Assembly: GCF_052115025.1 (NCBI RefSeq)
Contig: NZ_JBFRFW010000025.1
Span: 1-64,000 of the forward strand
Origin: Bradyrhizobium_A sp052115025
GTDB lineage: Bacteria; Pseudomonadota; Alphaproteobacteria; Rhizobiales; Xanthobacteraceae
Direction of reading: 5' to 3'
DNA: 64,000 nucleotides
Shown here: positions 45,236 to 54,283 of the stretch, piece after piece
How the letters are laid out: every line of letters starts with the position of its first letter
Position numbering within the stretch: position 1 is the stretch's first letter
Made by a program: the position numbers and the translations under genes
Notes under the pieces: model-generated
Databases searched by the model: none
What the model saw: only the letters and a program-made list of their open reading frames with translations
What the model was told of the DNA's origin: nothing

Positions 45236-46381
45236 TCAGTCTTCGAATTCGATATGCTTGTCGAAGACGATGTTGCCCTTGTCGTTCCGGACGATGTTGT
45301 AGCCGTGCAGGCCGTCGCCGTTCTTGTCGAAGTTGTATTCGCCCTCGGCGCCGGGGAACTTCCTGGTGGCGAGGATCGCCTCGCGGATCTTGTCCGGCGC
45401 TGTCGATCCCGCCTTGTTGATCGCGGCGCTCAGCACCGTCACCGCGTCGAACGTCCAGGAACTCTGGTTGTCCGGAACGACCTTGTAGGCATCGCGATAG
45501 GCCTTGCCGTACGCCTTCGAGCCTTCGCTCGAGTCCTCGGCATAGTCGGCGACGCCGTAGGTGTTGTAGAGCGCGGGGCCGGCGAGCTTGAGCGCGGTGA
45601 CATTGACGATCGAGGGCGAGCCGACCCACGGGATGTTGACGCCGAGCTGGCGCAACTGGCGGGCGAAGATGCCGAGGTCGTTCTCGAAGGTGAAGTACGA
45701 TCCCAGGACATCGGCGCCGGACTGCTTGATGGCGAGCACCACCGGCGTGAAGTCCTGGCTCTGGTTGGCGTAGCCCTGGTCGAGCACCGGCGGCGCATCG
45801 AGCTTGCCCAGCGCCTCGGTCAGCGCCTTGCCGCCGGCGGTGCCGAATGCGTCGGTCGAATGCACGATCGCCCATTTCTTCTTGCCGAGGGTCTTGACGC
45901 CGTAATCGGCGATGACGCGGCCGGAGTAGCTGTCGTTGGGGCGGAAGCGGAACAGCCAGGGATTGCCGAGATGGGTCAGCGTCGGATCGGTGCCGCCGAT
46001 CATCACCGGCTTGCCGAGCTTGAGCACGTCCGGCTGCATCGCATGCACCTGGGTCGAGCGGATCGAACCGAGGAACGCGACGATGTCGGACTGCGCCGCG
46101 AGCTTGGAGAACGCCAGCACGATGCCAGGATTGGTGGTCTGGTCGTCCTCGATGATCAGCTCGGCCTGCTTGCCGAGGATGCCGCCGGCCTTGTTGACGG
46201 CCTCAAATGCCAGCCTGGCGCCATTGATGGCGTATTTGCCGGATTCCGCTGCGGGGCCGGTGACCGGCGCGCACATCCCGATCTTGATCGTGGCTCCTTG
46301 AGCCCAGGCGGTGCGCAGCAAGGCGGGCGCGGCGACGCCCGCCGCCAGCCCGACGGAAAAGTGACGTCTCGTCAGCTTCAT
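45236..46381 (-). CDS. ABC transporter substrate-binding protein (operon 1), Tat or Sec exported
   Basis: 381-residue Peripla_BP_6 protein. N-terminus MKLTRRHFSVGLAAGVAAPALLRTAWAQ has a twin-arginine motif and Ala-x-Ala cleavage region. Family marks: IKIGMCAPVTGPAAESGKYA, AGGILGKQAELIIEDDQ, KKWAIVHSTDAFG, and FDAVTVLSAAINKAG. It heads the operon transcribed away from the GntR-type regulator, so it is likely the most regulated component. Ligand inferred to be a sugar or hydroxy acid from context, not from binding-site residues. Confidence 0.93.
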   Translation of the reverse strand: MKLTRRHFSVGLAAGVAAPALLRTAWAQGATIKIGMCAPVTGPAAESGKYAINGARLAFEAVNKAGGILGKQAELIIEDDQTTNPGIVLAFSKLAAQSDIVAFLGSIRSTQVHAMQPDVLKLGKPVMIGGTDPTLTHLGNPWLFRFRPNDSYSGRVIADYGVKTLGKKKWAIVHSTDAFGTAGGKALTEALGKLDAPPVLDQGYANQSQDFTPVVLAIKQSGADVLGSYFTFENDLGIFARQLRQLGVNIPWVGSPSIVNVTALKLAGPALYNTYGVADYAEDSSEGSKAYGKAYRDAYKVVPDNQSSWTFDAVTVLSAAINKAGSTAPDKIREAILATRKFPGAEGEYNFDKNGDGLHGYNIVRNDKGNIVFDKHIEFED

Positions 46382-46553
46382 TCAGTCCTCCCTCGTGCGC
46401 CGAACGTTTGATGCCGGCTTGTTGAAACGAACGGGACGCGAGCCAACCCGGTACACGGAGCGCGTGTTGCCACGCACGTCGGATCGGCGCTGCGACTGCC
46501 GACCCACATTGTGGACAGTGCTGTTGCCCCTGCGACGCCGCCAATCCCTTCGC

Positions 46554-46591
46554 TTGCGGCGAGCTAATCACGACCGTACATTGCATGCAAT
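46554..46591. promoter_or_regulatory. Promoter and 12-bp palindrome for the GntR-type regulator
   Basis: A plus-strand promoter TTGCGG (46554-46559), 17 bp, TACATT (46577-46582) ends in the palindrome ATTGCATGCAAT (46580-46591). The palindrome has the ATTGNNNNCAAT form seen for GntR/FCD-family operators such as that of VanR. It overlaps the -10 and lies about 200 bp from the divergent liv operon start, so it may control both directions. Confidence 0.55.
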
Positions 46592-46609
46592 AGACACAAC
46601 GCACCTCCA

Positions 46610-47605
46610 ATGGCCAGGATCACGTCACCCAAGCCCCGGCGCAGGCAGCCGGCCTACGCCCTGATCACCGAGACGCTCGCCCGGCGTATCCGCACCGGTG
46701 ACGTACCCGCGGGCACGGTGCTGTCAGAACCGGCGATTGCCGGCCTGTTCGGCTCCAGCCGCTCGCCGGTGCGACAGGCGTTCGAGCGCCTGGAGGACCT
46801 TGGTCTCGTGCGCCGCTTCGACGGCCGCGGTGTGATCGCCGGGCGGCGGCGCGCCGAGCCCAAGCGCACCGCGGTGACGCCGCAGATGCTCGGCCTTGCC
46901 GAAGGGGCGCCGGAGACCCTGCGCGGCGATGGCTGGGATGCGCTGTACTACGAGCTTGAACGCGACATCATCTATCGCTCGGTGTTCGGCCGCTTCCGCG
47001 TCAACGAACTGGCGCTGGCGCGCCACTTCCGCGTCGGCCGCACGGTGGCGCGCAACCTGCTGCTGCGGGCCCAGGCGGCGGGCCTGCTCGAAAAGGGCGC
47101 CAAGGCGCACTGGTATGTGGTGGCGCTCGACGACAGCCGCGTGCGCGACATTTTCGAGCTGCGCCAGAGCCTGGAGCCGCCTCTGATCGCGAGCGCGGCC
47201 GGCAAGATTCCGCCGGACGTGCTCGACGCCATGGCATCAAGGCTGCGCGCGGCGATGACGGCGCGGCCTGATGTCAGCATCGCCGAACTCGACGAGCTCG
47301 AGAGCGACCTGCATATCCGCTGTCTCAGCTTCGGCAAGAACCGCGAGATGGTGGAGGCGCTCAAGCGCACCCACTGCAGCTTCGTGATCGGCAAGCACAT
47401 CCAGGTGGCACTGGCGCAACAGCCGCAGATCGACCCGTTCATGGACGAGCATCTGCCGATCATCGAAGCGCTGCGCCGGGACGACGGCCGCGCCGCCGCC
47501 GCCGCGTTGCGCCGGCATCTCGACCTGACCCAGGAGAAGCTCGCCCGCTGGTTCGAGGCGTTTCGCGCACTCGATCTGATGTCGCAGGTGCCTTATATCG
47601 TCTAG
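46610..47605 (+). CDS. GntR/FCD-family regulator with two winged-helix domains
   Basis: 331 residues. Two GntR-like winged helices are visible: residues 15-80 (LITETLARRIRTGDVPAGTVLSEPAIAGLFGSSRSPVRQAFERLEDLGLVRR) as a typical first domain, split here for length as ALITETLARRIRTGDV and LFGSSRSPVRQAFERLE; and residues 108-165 as a second (YELERDIIYRSVFGRFRV, LARHFRVGRTVARNLLLRA). An FCD ligand domain fills 170-320 with the metal-type residues in ESDLHIRCL, DEHLPIIEAL and RRHLDL. A usual FadR/VanR-type regulator has one DNA-binding domain. It is divergent from operon 1, which it probably represses in the absence of substrate. Confidence 0.9.
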   Translation: MARITSPKPRRRQPAYALITETLARRIRTGDVPAGTVLSEPAIAGLFGSSRSPVRQAFERLEDLGLVRRFDGRGVIAGRRRAEPKRTAVTPQMLGLAEGAPETLRGDGWDALYYELERDIIYRSVFGRFRVNELALARHFRVGRTVARNLLLRAQAAGLLEKGAKAHWYVVALDDSRVRDIFELRQSLEPPLIASAAGKIPPDVLDAMASRLRAAMTARPDVSIAELDELESDLHIRCLSFGKNREMVEALKRTHCSFVIGKHIQVALAQQPQIDPFMDEHLPIIEALRRDDGRAAAAALRRHLDLTQEKLARWFEAFRALDLMSQVPYIV

Positions 47606-47726
47606 GCTTTCATCTCTCGCCCTTTTGAATGCAGGCACCGCTGAATCGCCTGTACCCTGCCGCCGCTGACCACCTGCCCCCTTCCCGATCCACGCCGCTG
47701 TTCCCTCCCCGTACCAGAGAGATCAC

Positions 47727-48614
47727 ATGTCTGCAGAGCTTCAGTTGACCGCCGATGTCATCGGCTTGACGCGCACGCCGCCGCTGTCGCGGCGAACTTT
47801 CATGACCGCCACAGCTGCAACCGCCGCAGGCTATACGCTGGCGGCAGGCCCGGTGCGCGCCGACACCATCAAGACCGACACCGTGGGCCTCGAGGCCGGC
47901 GATGCCAAGGCCAGGGTCGCCAACGGCGACATGCCGGTGTACTTCGCACGGCCGGCCGGCGTGAAGAATCCACCCATCGTGCTGGTGGCGATGGAGATCT
48001 TCGGCCTGCACGAATACATCAAGGACGTGACGCGGCGCCTCGCCAAGCTCGGCGCCTTCGCCATCGCTCCCGACTACTACTTTCGCAACGGCGCCGACCT
48101 GACCAAGATCAGCGAGATGTCGCAGCTCCTGCCGCTGGTCAACTCCAAGCCGGATGCCGAACTGCTGTCCGATCTCGACAGCACGGTGGCCTGGGCGAAG
48201 TCCCAGGGCGGCGACACCGGCCGGCTCGGCATGGTCGGCTTCTGCCGCGGCGGCCGGGCGGTGTGGGAATATGCCGCCCACAGCAGCGAGCTCAAGGTTG
48301 GCGTCGCCTTCTACGGGCCTCCGGTCGATGCGCCCAACCCGCTATGGCCCAAGAGCCCGACCCAGCTCGCGCCCGACATGAAGGCGCCGGTGCTCGGTCT
48401 CTATGGCGAAGCCGACCAGGGCATTCCGGTCGCCCAGGTCGAGGCATTGAAGGCGGCGCTGGCGGCCGCGCACAAGCCCGCGGACTTCAAGCTCTATCCC
48501 GGCGCCCCGCACGGCTTTCATGCCGACTATCGCGCAAGCTATCGCAAGGATGCCGCCGAGGACGCCTGGGCACAGATGCAGGCCTGGTTCAGGAAGTATC
48601 ACGTGCTCGGCTGA
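47727..48614 (+). CDS. Dienelactone hydrolase family protein, exported
   Basis: 295-residue alpha/beta hydrolase. The N-terminus has a twin-arginine-like SRRTFMTATAATAAGYTLA signal. The DLH triad is visible: nucleophilic Cys in MVGFCRGGRAVW, Asp in GEADQGIP, and His in GAPHGFHADYR. Substrate is unknown; dienelactone hydrolase activity is known for a few members only. ATG 47727 is used; a signal-less start is not supported. It is convergent with the EamA transporter and shares no obvious operon. Confidence 0.9.
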   Translation: MSAELQLTADVIGLTRTPPLSRRTFMTATAATAAGYTLAAGPVRADTIKTDTVGLEAGDAKARVANGDMPVYFARPAGVKNPPIVLVAMEIFGLHEYIKDVTRRLAKLGAFAIAPDYYFRNGADLTKISEMSQLLPLVNSKPDAELLSDLDSTVAWAKSQGGDTGRLGMVGFCRGGRAVWEYAAHSSELKVGVAFYGPPVDAPNPLWPKSPTQLAPDMKAPVLGLYGEADQGIPVAQVEALKAALAAAHKPADFKLYPGAPHGFHADYRASYRKDAAEDAWAQMQAWFRKYHVLG

Positions 48615-48657
48615 AACAACGGCCGTCGCCGGCGGCGCGCTGCCGCCGGCGCGCCGA

Positions 48658-49545
48658 TCAGGCCGCGGCCTTGGCCGGCACGGCCGCCGGCCGCGCCAGG
48701 TTGAGCAGGTTGCCGGCAAGAATGATGGCCGCGCCGACGATGGTCAGCACGTCGATGTTCTCCGAATACACCAGCCAGCCGGCCATGGCGCTGAGCGGCA
48801 CGCGCAGGAAGTCCATCGGCACCACGATGGTCGCATCCGCATAGCGCATCGCATTGGTGAAGCAGTAGTGGGAGAAGGTGCCGCAGAACGCCACCACCAC
48901 GATCCACGGCCAGACATGGAGCGATGGCCATGACCAGTAGTACAGCGCCGGGGCGACGCCGATGGCGGACTGGATCACCAGCATCCAGAAGATGATCACC
49001 ACCACGGCGTCGGTCCGCGTCAGCGATTTCATCATCACGATCGCGGTGCCGAAGCCGAAGGCCGCCACCAGCATCACGAGGTGACCGATGTTGCTCGCGC
49101 CCACGCCCGGCCGCACGATAACAGCGACACCGGCAATGCCGAGCACAATGGCAAGACACTTGCGCCAGGTGATGGTCTCGCCAAGGAAGATCGCCGCCAT
49201 GATCGCGGTCCAGATCGGCATGGTGAACTCGATCGAGACCACCTGCGCCACCGGAATCAGCGTCAGCGCCAGAAACCAGAGATACTGCGCGGCGTAGTGG
49301 AAGGCATTGCGGCCGACCAGCAGCCACGGCCGCGCCGAACGCATCGCGCGGAGTCCGCCATGGCGGTGCACCAGCGGGTAAAACAGCACCAGCCCGATCA
49401 GCGAGCGCAGCTCCATGATCTCAAACACATTCAGCTCACGCGTGGTCTCGCGGCCGGCGACCACCAGCATCAGCATGGCGGCGTGCCAGCCGACCATCCA
49501 CAGGGCGGCCTTGAGATAAGATTGCTGAACGGGAGAAACCGACAT
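48658..49545 (-). CDS. EamA-family (DMT) transporter
   Basis: 295-residue membrane protein with about ten helices and two EamA repeats; first repeat includes FLALTLIPVAQVVSIEFTMPIWTAI and the second FTNAMRYADATIVVPMDFLRVP. ATG 49545 begins MSVSPVQQSYLK. It lies 173 bp downstream of the binding-protein gene of liv operon 2 on the same strand and might be co-transcribed. DMT proteins export or import metabolites; the substrate is unknown. Confidence 0.9.
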   Translation of the reverse strand: MSVSPVQQSYLKAALWMVGWHAAMLMLVVAGRETTRELNVFEIMELRSLIGLVLFYPLVHRHGGLRAMRSARPWLLVGRNAFHYAAQYLWFLALTLIPVAQVVSIEFTMPIWTAIMAAIFLGETITWRKCLAIVLGIAGVAVIVRPGVGASNIGHLVMLVAAFGFGTAIVMMKSLTRTDAVVVIIFWMLVIQSAIGVAPALYYWSWPSLHVWPWIVVVAFCGTFSHYCFTNAMRYADATIVVPMDFLRVPLSAMAGWLVYSENIDVLTIVGAAIILAGNLLNLARPAAVPAKAAA

Positions 49546-49718
49546 CGGAACGGCGCCGTCTCGTTTGTGGTCGCGGTCGACGGCACATACGCACAAAAAG
49601 CCGGCGACAGCTATGCCGCTTGGCTCAGGGCAGCCCCGCAACGAGAACCGCCGCGGCGCTCCCTTCGGTGCGCCGCGGCGGTCGGTCGTGCTCGCGATGT
49701 CAGTCTACATATAGAGTG

Positions 49719-50891
49719 TCACTCGCCGTGGCGGGTGTCGAGCAAGGTCCAACGGCCGCCCTTGGCCTCGACCACATAGATCGGCTTGATCGAGTCGCGG
49801 TCCTCACCGAACGAGATCTCGCCCTCGAGCGCCGCGTATCCCCTGAGCTTGGCCAGCGCGTCGCGGATGGCGGTGCGCTCGGCAACGACCTTGTCCGCCG
49901 CGCCGGTGACGCCGGCGCGCTTGATCGCCTCGGCATAGAGATAGACGATGTCGTAGGCGGAGGCGTCCTGCTGGTTCGGCTCGTGGCGCGAGATGCCGGC
50001 CTTGGTGGTACGCACGCCGAACTCCTTGGCGAAGGCGCGGGTGCGGTCATTGAGGTCGGCGAAGAAGGTGGTGCCGATGGTCATGCCGTCGCCGGCGCCT
50101 TCCATGCGCTGCGGCAGGTCGGGATCGGCCACCGTGGTGCCACCGATAACGCGGGCGACCACGCCCTGGCGCTTGAGCTCCTTGGCGATGTTGACGGCCG
50201 CTTCCGGCGGCGCGCCGAGGCCGATGATATCAGGCTTCATCTGCGCGAGCTGCGACACCTGCGGCGACAGGTCGAAGGCGTTGTACTGGAAGTCGACGGC
50301 GCCCTTGGGGTTGATGCCATACTTGTTGAACAGTCCCGGCAGCACCGTGGTGCCGACCGACTTCGACACGGTATCGTCGGTGGCGTAGGCGGTGGCGCCG
50401 TTGGCCATCGGCAGCTTCTTGTCGCGCAGCGCCGCCAGCACCTGGTCGATCACCATGCGCTCGTCGCGGGTGTTGCGGAAGGCGTAGGAGAAGTCCTTGG
50501 TCAGCGCCGGCGCCGACGACGACATCGACATCTGCACGATGCCGAGGCGCTCTCCGGCCGGGAATGCGACACGCACTTCGCCCGACGAGAACGGGCCGAT
50601 CACCGCCAGCGCCTTGTTGTCCTCGGCGAACTGGCGCACCGCGAGTGCCGCCTGCTTCGGATCGCCACCGGTGTCGAACTTGACCAGCTTGACCTTCTTG
50701 CCGTCGATGCCGCCCTTGGCGTTGATCTCGTCGACAGCGAGGTCCACCGCGACCTCGTTGGTGTTGGCGAGGCTGACATAGGGGCCGGTCTTGGCCATGG
50801 AGAAGCCGATGATGAGATCGTCGGCGCGCGCCGCGCCGGAAACCAGGGCGAGGGCCGCGACCCCGGCCAGTACCTTACCACGTCGTATCAT
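49719..50891 (-). CDS. ABC transporter substrate-binding protein (operon 2)
   Basis: 390-residue Peripla_BP_6 protein. A Sec signal ends at SGAARA. LIIGFSMAKTGPYVSLANTNEV opens the mature domain; AGGIDGKK-type motif (NAKGGIDGKKVKLVKFDTGG), and PADIIGLGAPPEAAVNIAKEL-like stretch (PDIIGLGAPPEAAVNIAK) are typical of HAAT binding proteins for aromatic or branched-chain ligands. It is the last HAAT gene of the operon, 40 bp after livF. Confidence 0.93.
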   Translation of the reverse strand: MIRRGKVLAGVAALALVSGAARADDLIIGFSMAKTGPYVSLANTNEVAVDLAVDEINAKGGIDGKKVKLVKFDTGGDPKQAALAVRQFAEDNKALAVIGPFSSGEVRVAFPAGERLGIVQMSMSSSAPALTKDFSYAFRNTRDERMVIDQVLAALRDKKLPMANGATAYATDDTVSKSVGTTVLPGLFNKYGINPKGAVDFQYNAFDLSPQVSQLAQMKPDIIGLGAPPEAAVNIAKELKRQGVVARVIGGTTVADPDLPQRMEGAGDGMTIGTTFFADLNDRTRAFAKEFGVRTTKAGISRHEPNQQDASAYDIVYLYAEAIKRAGVTGAADKVVAERTAIRDALAKLRGYAALEGEISFGEDRDSIKPIYVVEAKGGRWTLLDTRHGE

Positions 50892-50931
50892 ATCCCCACT
50901 CCTTCGTTTTGGTTTTAGAGAGATTGCGACT

Positions 50932-51690
50932 TCAGGACATCGCCCGCAGCGCCGGCCGCTGTTCTGCGGACGGCTCGGCGCTGCGGCCGAGATAGGCTTC
51001 CTGCAGGCGCGGATCGGCCTGCAGCACCTGCGGATCGCCGGCCATCACCACGCGGCCGAGCTCGATCACGGTGGCGCTGTGCGCCACCGACAGCGCCTTG
51101 CCGGTGTTCTGCTCAACCAGCAGTATGGCGAGACCGTCGCGGTTGAGCTCCTTGATGAGATCGAACAGGCGCGACACGAACAGCGGCGACAGGCCGAGCG
51201 AGGGCTCGTCGAGCATCATCAGGCGCGGGCGCGCCACCATGGCGCGGCCGATCGCCAGCATCTGCTGCTCGCCACCCGACAGGCATGACGCCGCCATGTG
51301 GCGACGGCTCGCAAGATTCGGGAAGCGCTCGTAGATTCCGGCGATATCGGCGCGCACACCGGCGGGATCCCGCCGCAGATGAGCGCCGACCAGGAGGTTC
51401 TCCTCGATGGTCAGCGAGATCAGGATGCGACGGCCTTCCGGCACCAGCACGAGGCCCTGCGCAAGACGGGCGCTCACCGCATCGCCGCCGACCTCGCGAC
51501 CGGCGAAGCGGATCGTGCCGCTGCGCGCCCTGACCGCGCCGACGATGGCGCTGAGCAGCGTCGACTTGCCGGCGCCGTTGGCGCCGAGCACGGTGGCGAT
51601 CTCGCCCTCGCCGATGGTCAGCGACACCTTGTCGAGCGCGGTGACGCGCCCGTAGGTCACCGTCAAGTCGGAAACGGACAGCAGCGTCAT
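50932..51690 (-). CDS. livF: ABC transporter ATP-binding protein LivF (operon 2)
   Basis: 252-residue ATPase. Walker A GANGAGKST, VPEGRRILISLTIEEN, signature LSGGEQQM, Walker B LMMLDEPSLGLSP and VEQNTGKAL. ATG 51690 shares a base with the livG stop region, so the two are tightly coupled. An extended frame to 52164 is an artefact over livG. Confidence 0.95.
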   Translation of the reverse strand: MTLLSVSDLTVTYGRVTALDKVSLTIGEGEIATVLGANGAGKSTLLSAIVGAVRARSGTIRFAGREVGGDAVSARLAQGLVLVPEGRRILISLTIEENLLVGAHLRRDPAGVRADIAGIYERFPNLASRRHMAASCLSGGEQQMLAIGRAMVARPRLMMLDEPSLGLSPLFVSRLFDLIKELNRDGLAILLVEQNTGKALSVAHSATVIELGRVVMAGDPQVLQADPRLQEAYLGRSAEPSAEQRPALRAMS

Positions 51691-52460
51691 CAGGCGGCCT
51701 CGTCGAAACCGAGATAGGCGGCGCGCACCTGCGCGTCGCTCTGCACGGCGCTGAGCGTACCTTCGGCGATCTTCTCGCCGAAGTTCAGCACCACCACGTG
51801 TTCGCAGACATTGCCGATGAAGTGCATGTCGTGCTCGACCACCAGCAGCGTCACGCCGCGCTGCTTGAGCAGCTCGAGATGTCCACGCAGCGCCTCGGTC
51901 TCGGTCGGGTTGAGACCCGCCGCCGGCTCGTCGAGCATCAGCAGCGAGGCGCCCGCGAGCGTCGCGCGCACCAGATCGATTCGCTTGCGCACGCCATAGG
52001 GCAGTTCGCTGACGGTGGAATCGGCGTGGGCCGCAAGCCCGGCTTCGTCGAGCGCCTCGATCGCCTGGCGGCGCCAGCGATGGTTCGGCCACAGGCGAAA
52101 CGGGGTCAGCAGGTTCATAAGGCCGCCGGCGCGGACGTGCTGGCCGACGATCAGGTTCTCGCACACCGTGAGATGGGGCATCAGCCGCACGTTCTGGAAG
52201 CTGCGGGCGATGCCGTGGCCGATGCGGCGGCGCGACGGCACCGCGGTGATATCCCGGCCATCGAGCACGATGCGGCCCGAGGTCGGCGCGTAGACGCCGC
52301 TGATGACATTGAACACCGTGGTCTTGCCCGCCCCGTTCGGGCCGATCAGCGCGGTGGCCTCGCCGCGCCGCACCGAAAAGCTGAGGTCGCGGATGACCTG
52401 CAGGCCGCCGAAAGCCTTGCTGAGGTGATCGAGGGTCAGGATGGTCGATGCGGAGGTCAT
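51690..52460 (-). CDS. livG: ABC transporter ATP-binding protein LivG (operon 2)
   Basis: 256-residue ATPase: Walker A GPNGAGKTT, LivG-type RSFQNVRLMPHLTVCENL, signature-like ELPYGVRKRID, Walker B LLMLDEPAAGLNPTE and EHDM. ATG 52460 overlaps the livM stop by four bases. Unlike operon 1, LivG is a separate protein here. Confidence 0.95.
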   Translation of the reverse strand: MTSASTILTLDHLSKAFGGLQVIRDLSFSVRRGEATALIGPNGAGKTTVFNVISGVYAPTSGRIVLDGRDITAVPSRRRIGHGIARSFQNVRLMPHLTVCENLIVGQHVRAGGLMNLLTPFRLWPNHRWRRQAIEALDEAGLAAHADSTVSELPYGVRKRIDLVRATLAGASLLMLDEPAAGLNPTETEALRGHLELLKQRGVTLLVVEHDMHFIGNVCEHVVVLNFGEKIAEGTLSAVQSDAQVRAAYLGFDEAA

Positions 52461-53308
52461 GACGTCACCTGTTCGGTCGAGCGCCGCCGGCCGGAGAGCC
52501 AGCGGCCGAGCGCCGGCGTGACCAGGCCCTGCGGGCGCAACGCCATGAAGCCGATGATGAACAGCGCGAACAGCACATAGCGCCAGCCGCCGCCGGCGCG
52601 CAGCAGTTCGGGGATCAGGGTGAAGAACGCGGCGCCGACCAGCGGCCCCCACACCGTCTGGGTGCCGCCGAGCAGCACATAGAGCACGGTGTAGACGCTG
52701 AGCGCGACGCTGAAGTGCTGCGCCTCGACGAAGCTGAAGTGGTGGCCGTAGAGCCCACCGCCGACACCCGCAATGGCGGCGCCGATGGCGAAGGCCGCGA
52801 CCTGCAGCGCCCGCACATTGAGGCCGAGCAGGTCCGACACCACGGTGTCGTTCTTGATCGCCGTGAGGTAGAGCGCAAAGCGCGTCCGCGACAGCAGGAA
52901 CACGAACAGCACCACCCCGGCCGTGGTGGCGAACACCATCCAGGGCTTGGCATAGGCGATCACCTGGTAGCCGGCGGCGGCGCCGACCACCTCGAGATTG
53001 AGGAACACGGCGGAAATCACCTGGCCCAGCGCGAAGGTCGCGAGCGCCAGATAAATGCCGTGGGTGCGCAGGATCGGGATGGCGACAATCATCGCCAGCA
53101 CACCCGATGCGGCGCCGCCGGCGACAACCGCCGACGCCAGCGGCCACGCCATCTCGTTGGTGAGATAAGCCGCCGTATAAGCGCCGACCGCCATGAAGCC
53201 GGCGATGCCGAGATTGAGCTGGCCCGCCGCCAGCGGCAGGTAGACCGCGTAAGCCGCGATGACGTTGAAGCAGAGAATGACCAGGAGGCCGACCTGATAG
53301 CCGCTCAT
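52457..53308 (-). CDS. livM: ABC transporter permease LivM (operon 2)
   Basis: 283-residue permease with about nine helices. Starts LVILCFNVIAAYAVYLPLAAGQLNLG; coupling region FSVALSVYTVLYVLLGGTQTVWGPLVGAAFF. ATG 53308 overlaps the livH stop by one base. Partner of LivH in the membrane channel. Confidence 0.94.
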   Translation of the reverse strand: MSGYQVGLLVILCFNVIAAYAVYLPLAAGQLNLGIAGFMAVGAYTAAYLTNEMAWPLASAVVAGGAASGVLAMIVAIPILRTHGIYLALATFALGQVISAVFLNLEVVGAAAGYQVIAYAKPWMVFATTAGVVLFVFLLSRTRFALYLTAIKNDTVVSDLLGLNVRALQVAAFAIGAAIAGVGGGLYGHHFSFVEAQHFSVALSVYTVLYVLLGGTQTVWGPLVGAAFFTLIPELLRAGGGWRYVLFALFIIGFMALRPQGLVTPALGRWLSGRRRSTEQVTS

Positions 53309-54180
53309 CACAGCTTCTCCCGGGCCGGCGGCCGGCCGAACAGGCCCTGCGGCCGCACGATCAGCAACGCCAGCAACAGGCCGTAGACGGCGATATTGAC
53401 CATGTCGGCGCCGAGGAAGCGGATCGACAGCACTTCGGCGAGGCCGATCAGCAGGCCGCCGAGCACCGCCCCCCACACGCTGCCCATGCCGCCGATGATC
53501 ATGGCGGCGATGCCCTTGAAGCCGACGCCCTCGCCCATGAACGGCGACACCTGCAGGTAGTTGAGCGCGAACAGGATGCCGCCGAGCGCGGTGAACAGCG
53601 CGCTGAACACGAAGATCTGCGGAATGATGCGGTCGACGTCGATGCCGAGCAGGATCGAGGTGTCGCGGTTCTCGGCGATGCTGCGGATCTGCCGACCAAG
53701 ATTGGTCTTGTGCAGCATCACCGACAGCCACACCACCAGCGACAGCGCCACCACGAGGCTGATGATCTGCGCGGTGCCGATGACGAGGTCACCGATGCGG
53801 ATGTTGAAGTCGGCGATCAGCGACGGAAACGCCTGCTGGTCGGAGCCGACCGTCACCAGCGCCAGGTTCTCGAGCAGCACCAGGAAGCCGAGCGAGGATA
53901 CCAGCGGCACCTCGGGATCGCTGTTGCGGCTGCGGCGATACGACAGCCGCTCGACCAGCAGCGCGATCAGCGCGGCGCCGAACAGCGCCGCGCCCTTGGC
54001 GAGGCTCCAGTGCCAGCCGCCCTTGAGCATCACCCAGGTCACCATGCCGCCGACCATGAACAGGCCGGGGATGGAGAAGTTGAGAAAGTTGAGGATGCCG
54101 ATCGCCAGCGTGAACGACACGCCGACCAGCACATAGATGGCGCCGAGCATGACGCCGTTGATGAGCTGCTGCGCGATCAT
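53308..54180 (-). CDS. livH: ABC transporter permease LivH (operon 2)
   Basis: 290-residue permease. Family pattern LINGVMLGAIYVLVGVSFTLAIG, NFLNFSIPGLFMVGG and coupling loop GFKGIAAMIIGGMGSVWGAVLGGLLIGLAEVL. ATG 54180. It lies 103 bp downstream of the cupin gene. Confidence 0.95.
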   Translation of the reverse strand: MIAQQLINGVMLGAIYVLVGVSFTLAIGILNFLNFSIPGLFMVGGMVTWVMLKGGWHWSLAKGAALFGAALIALLVERLSYRRSRNSDPEVPLVSSLGFLVLLENLALVTVGSDQQAFPSLIADFNIRIGDLVIGTAQIISLVVALSLVVWLSVMLHKTNLGRQIRSIAENRDTSILLGIDVDRIIPQIFVFSALFTALGGILFALNYLQVSPFMGEGVGFKGIAAMIIGGMGSVWGAVLGGLLIGLAEVLSIRFLGADMVNIAVYGLLLALLIVRPQGLFGRPPAREKL

Positions 54181-54283
54181 GCGGCCCTCCCATTCCGGGA
54201 CGCGGCAGCGGCGGCGGCGAAGCCGCCATTGCCATGGGCTGGATCAGGGAGAGGAGAGACGAGCGGCATCGGCAAATCCTGGA

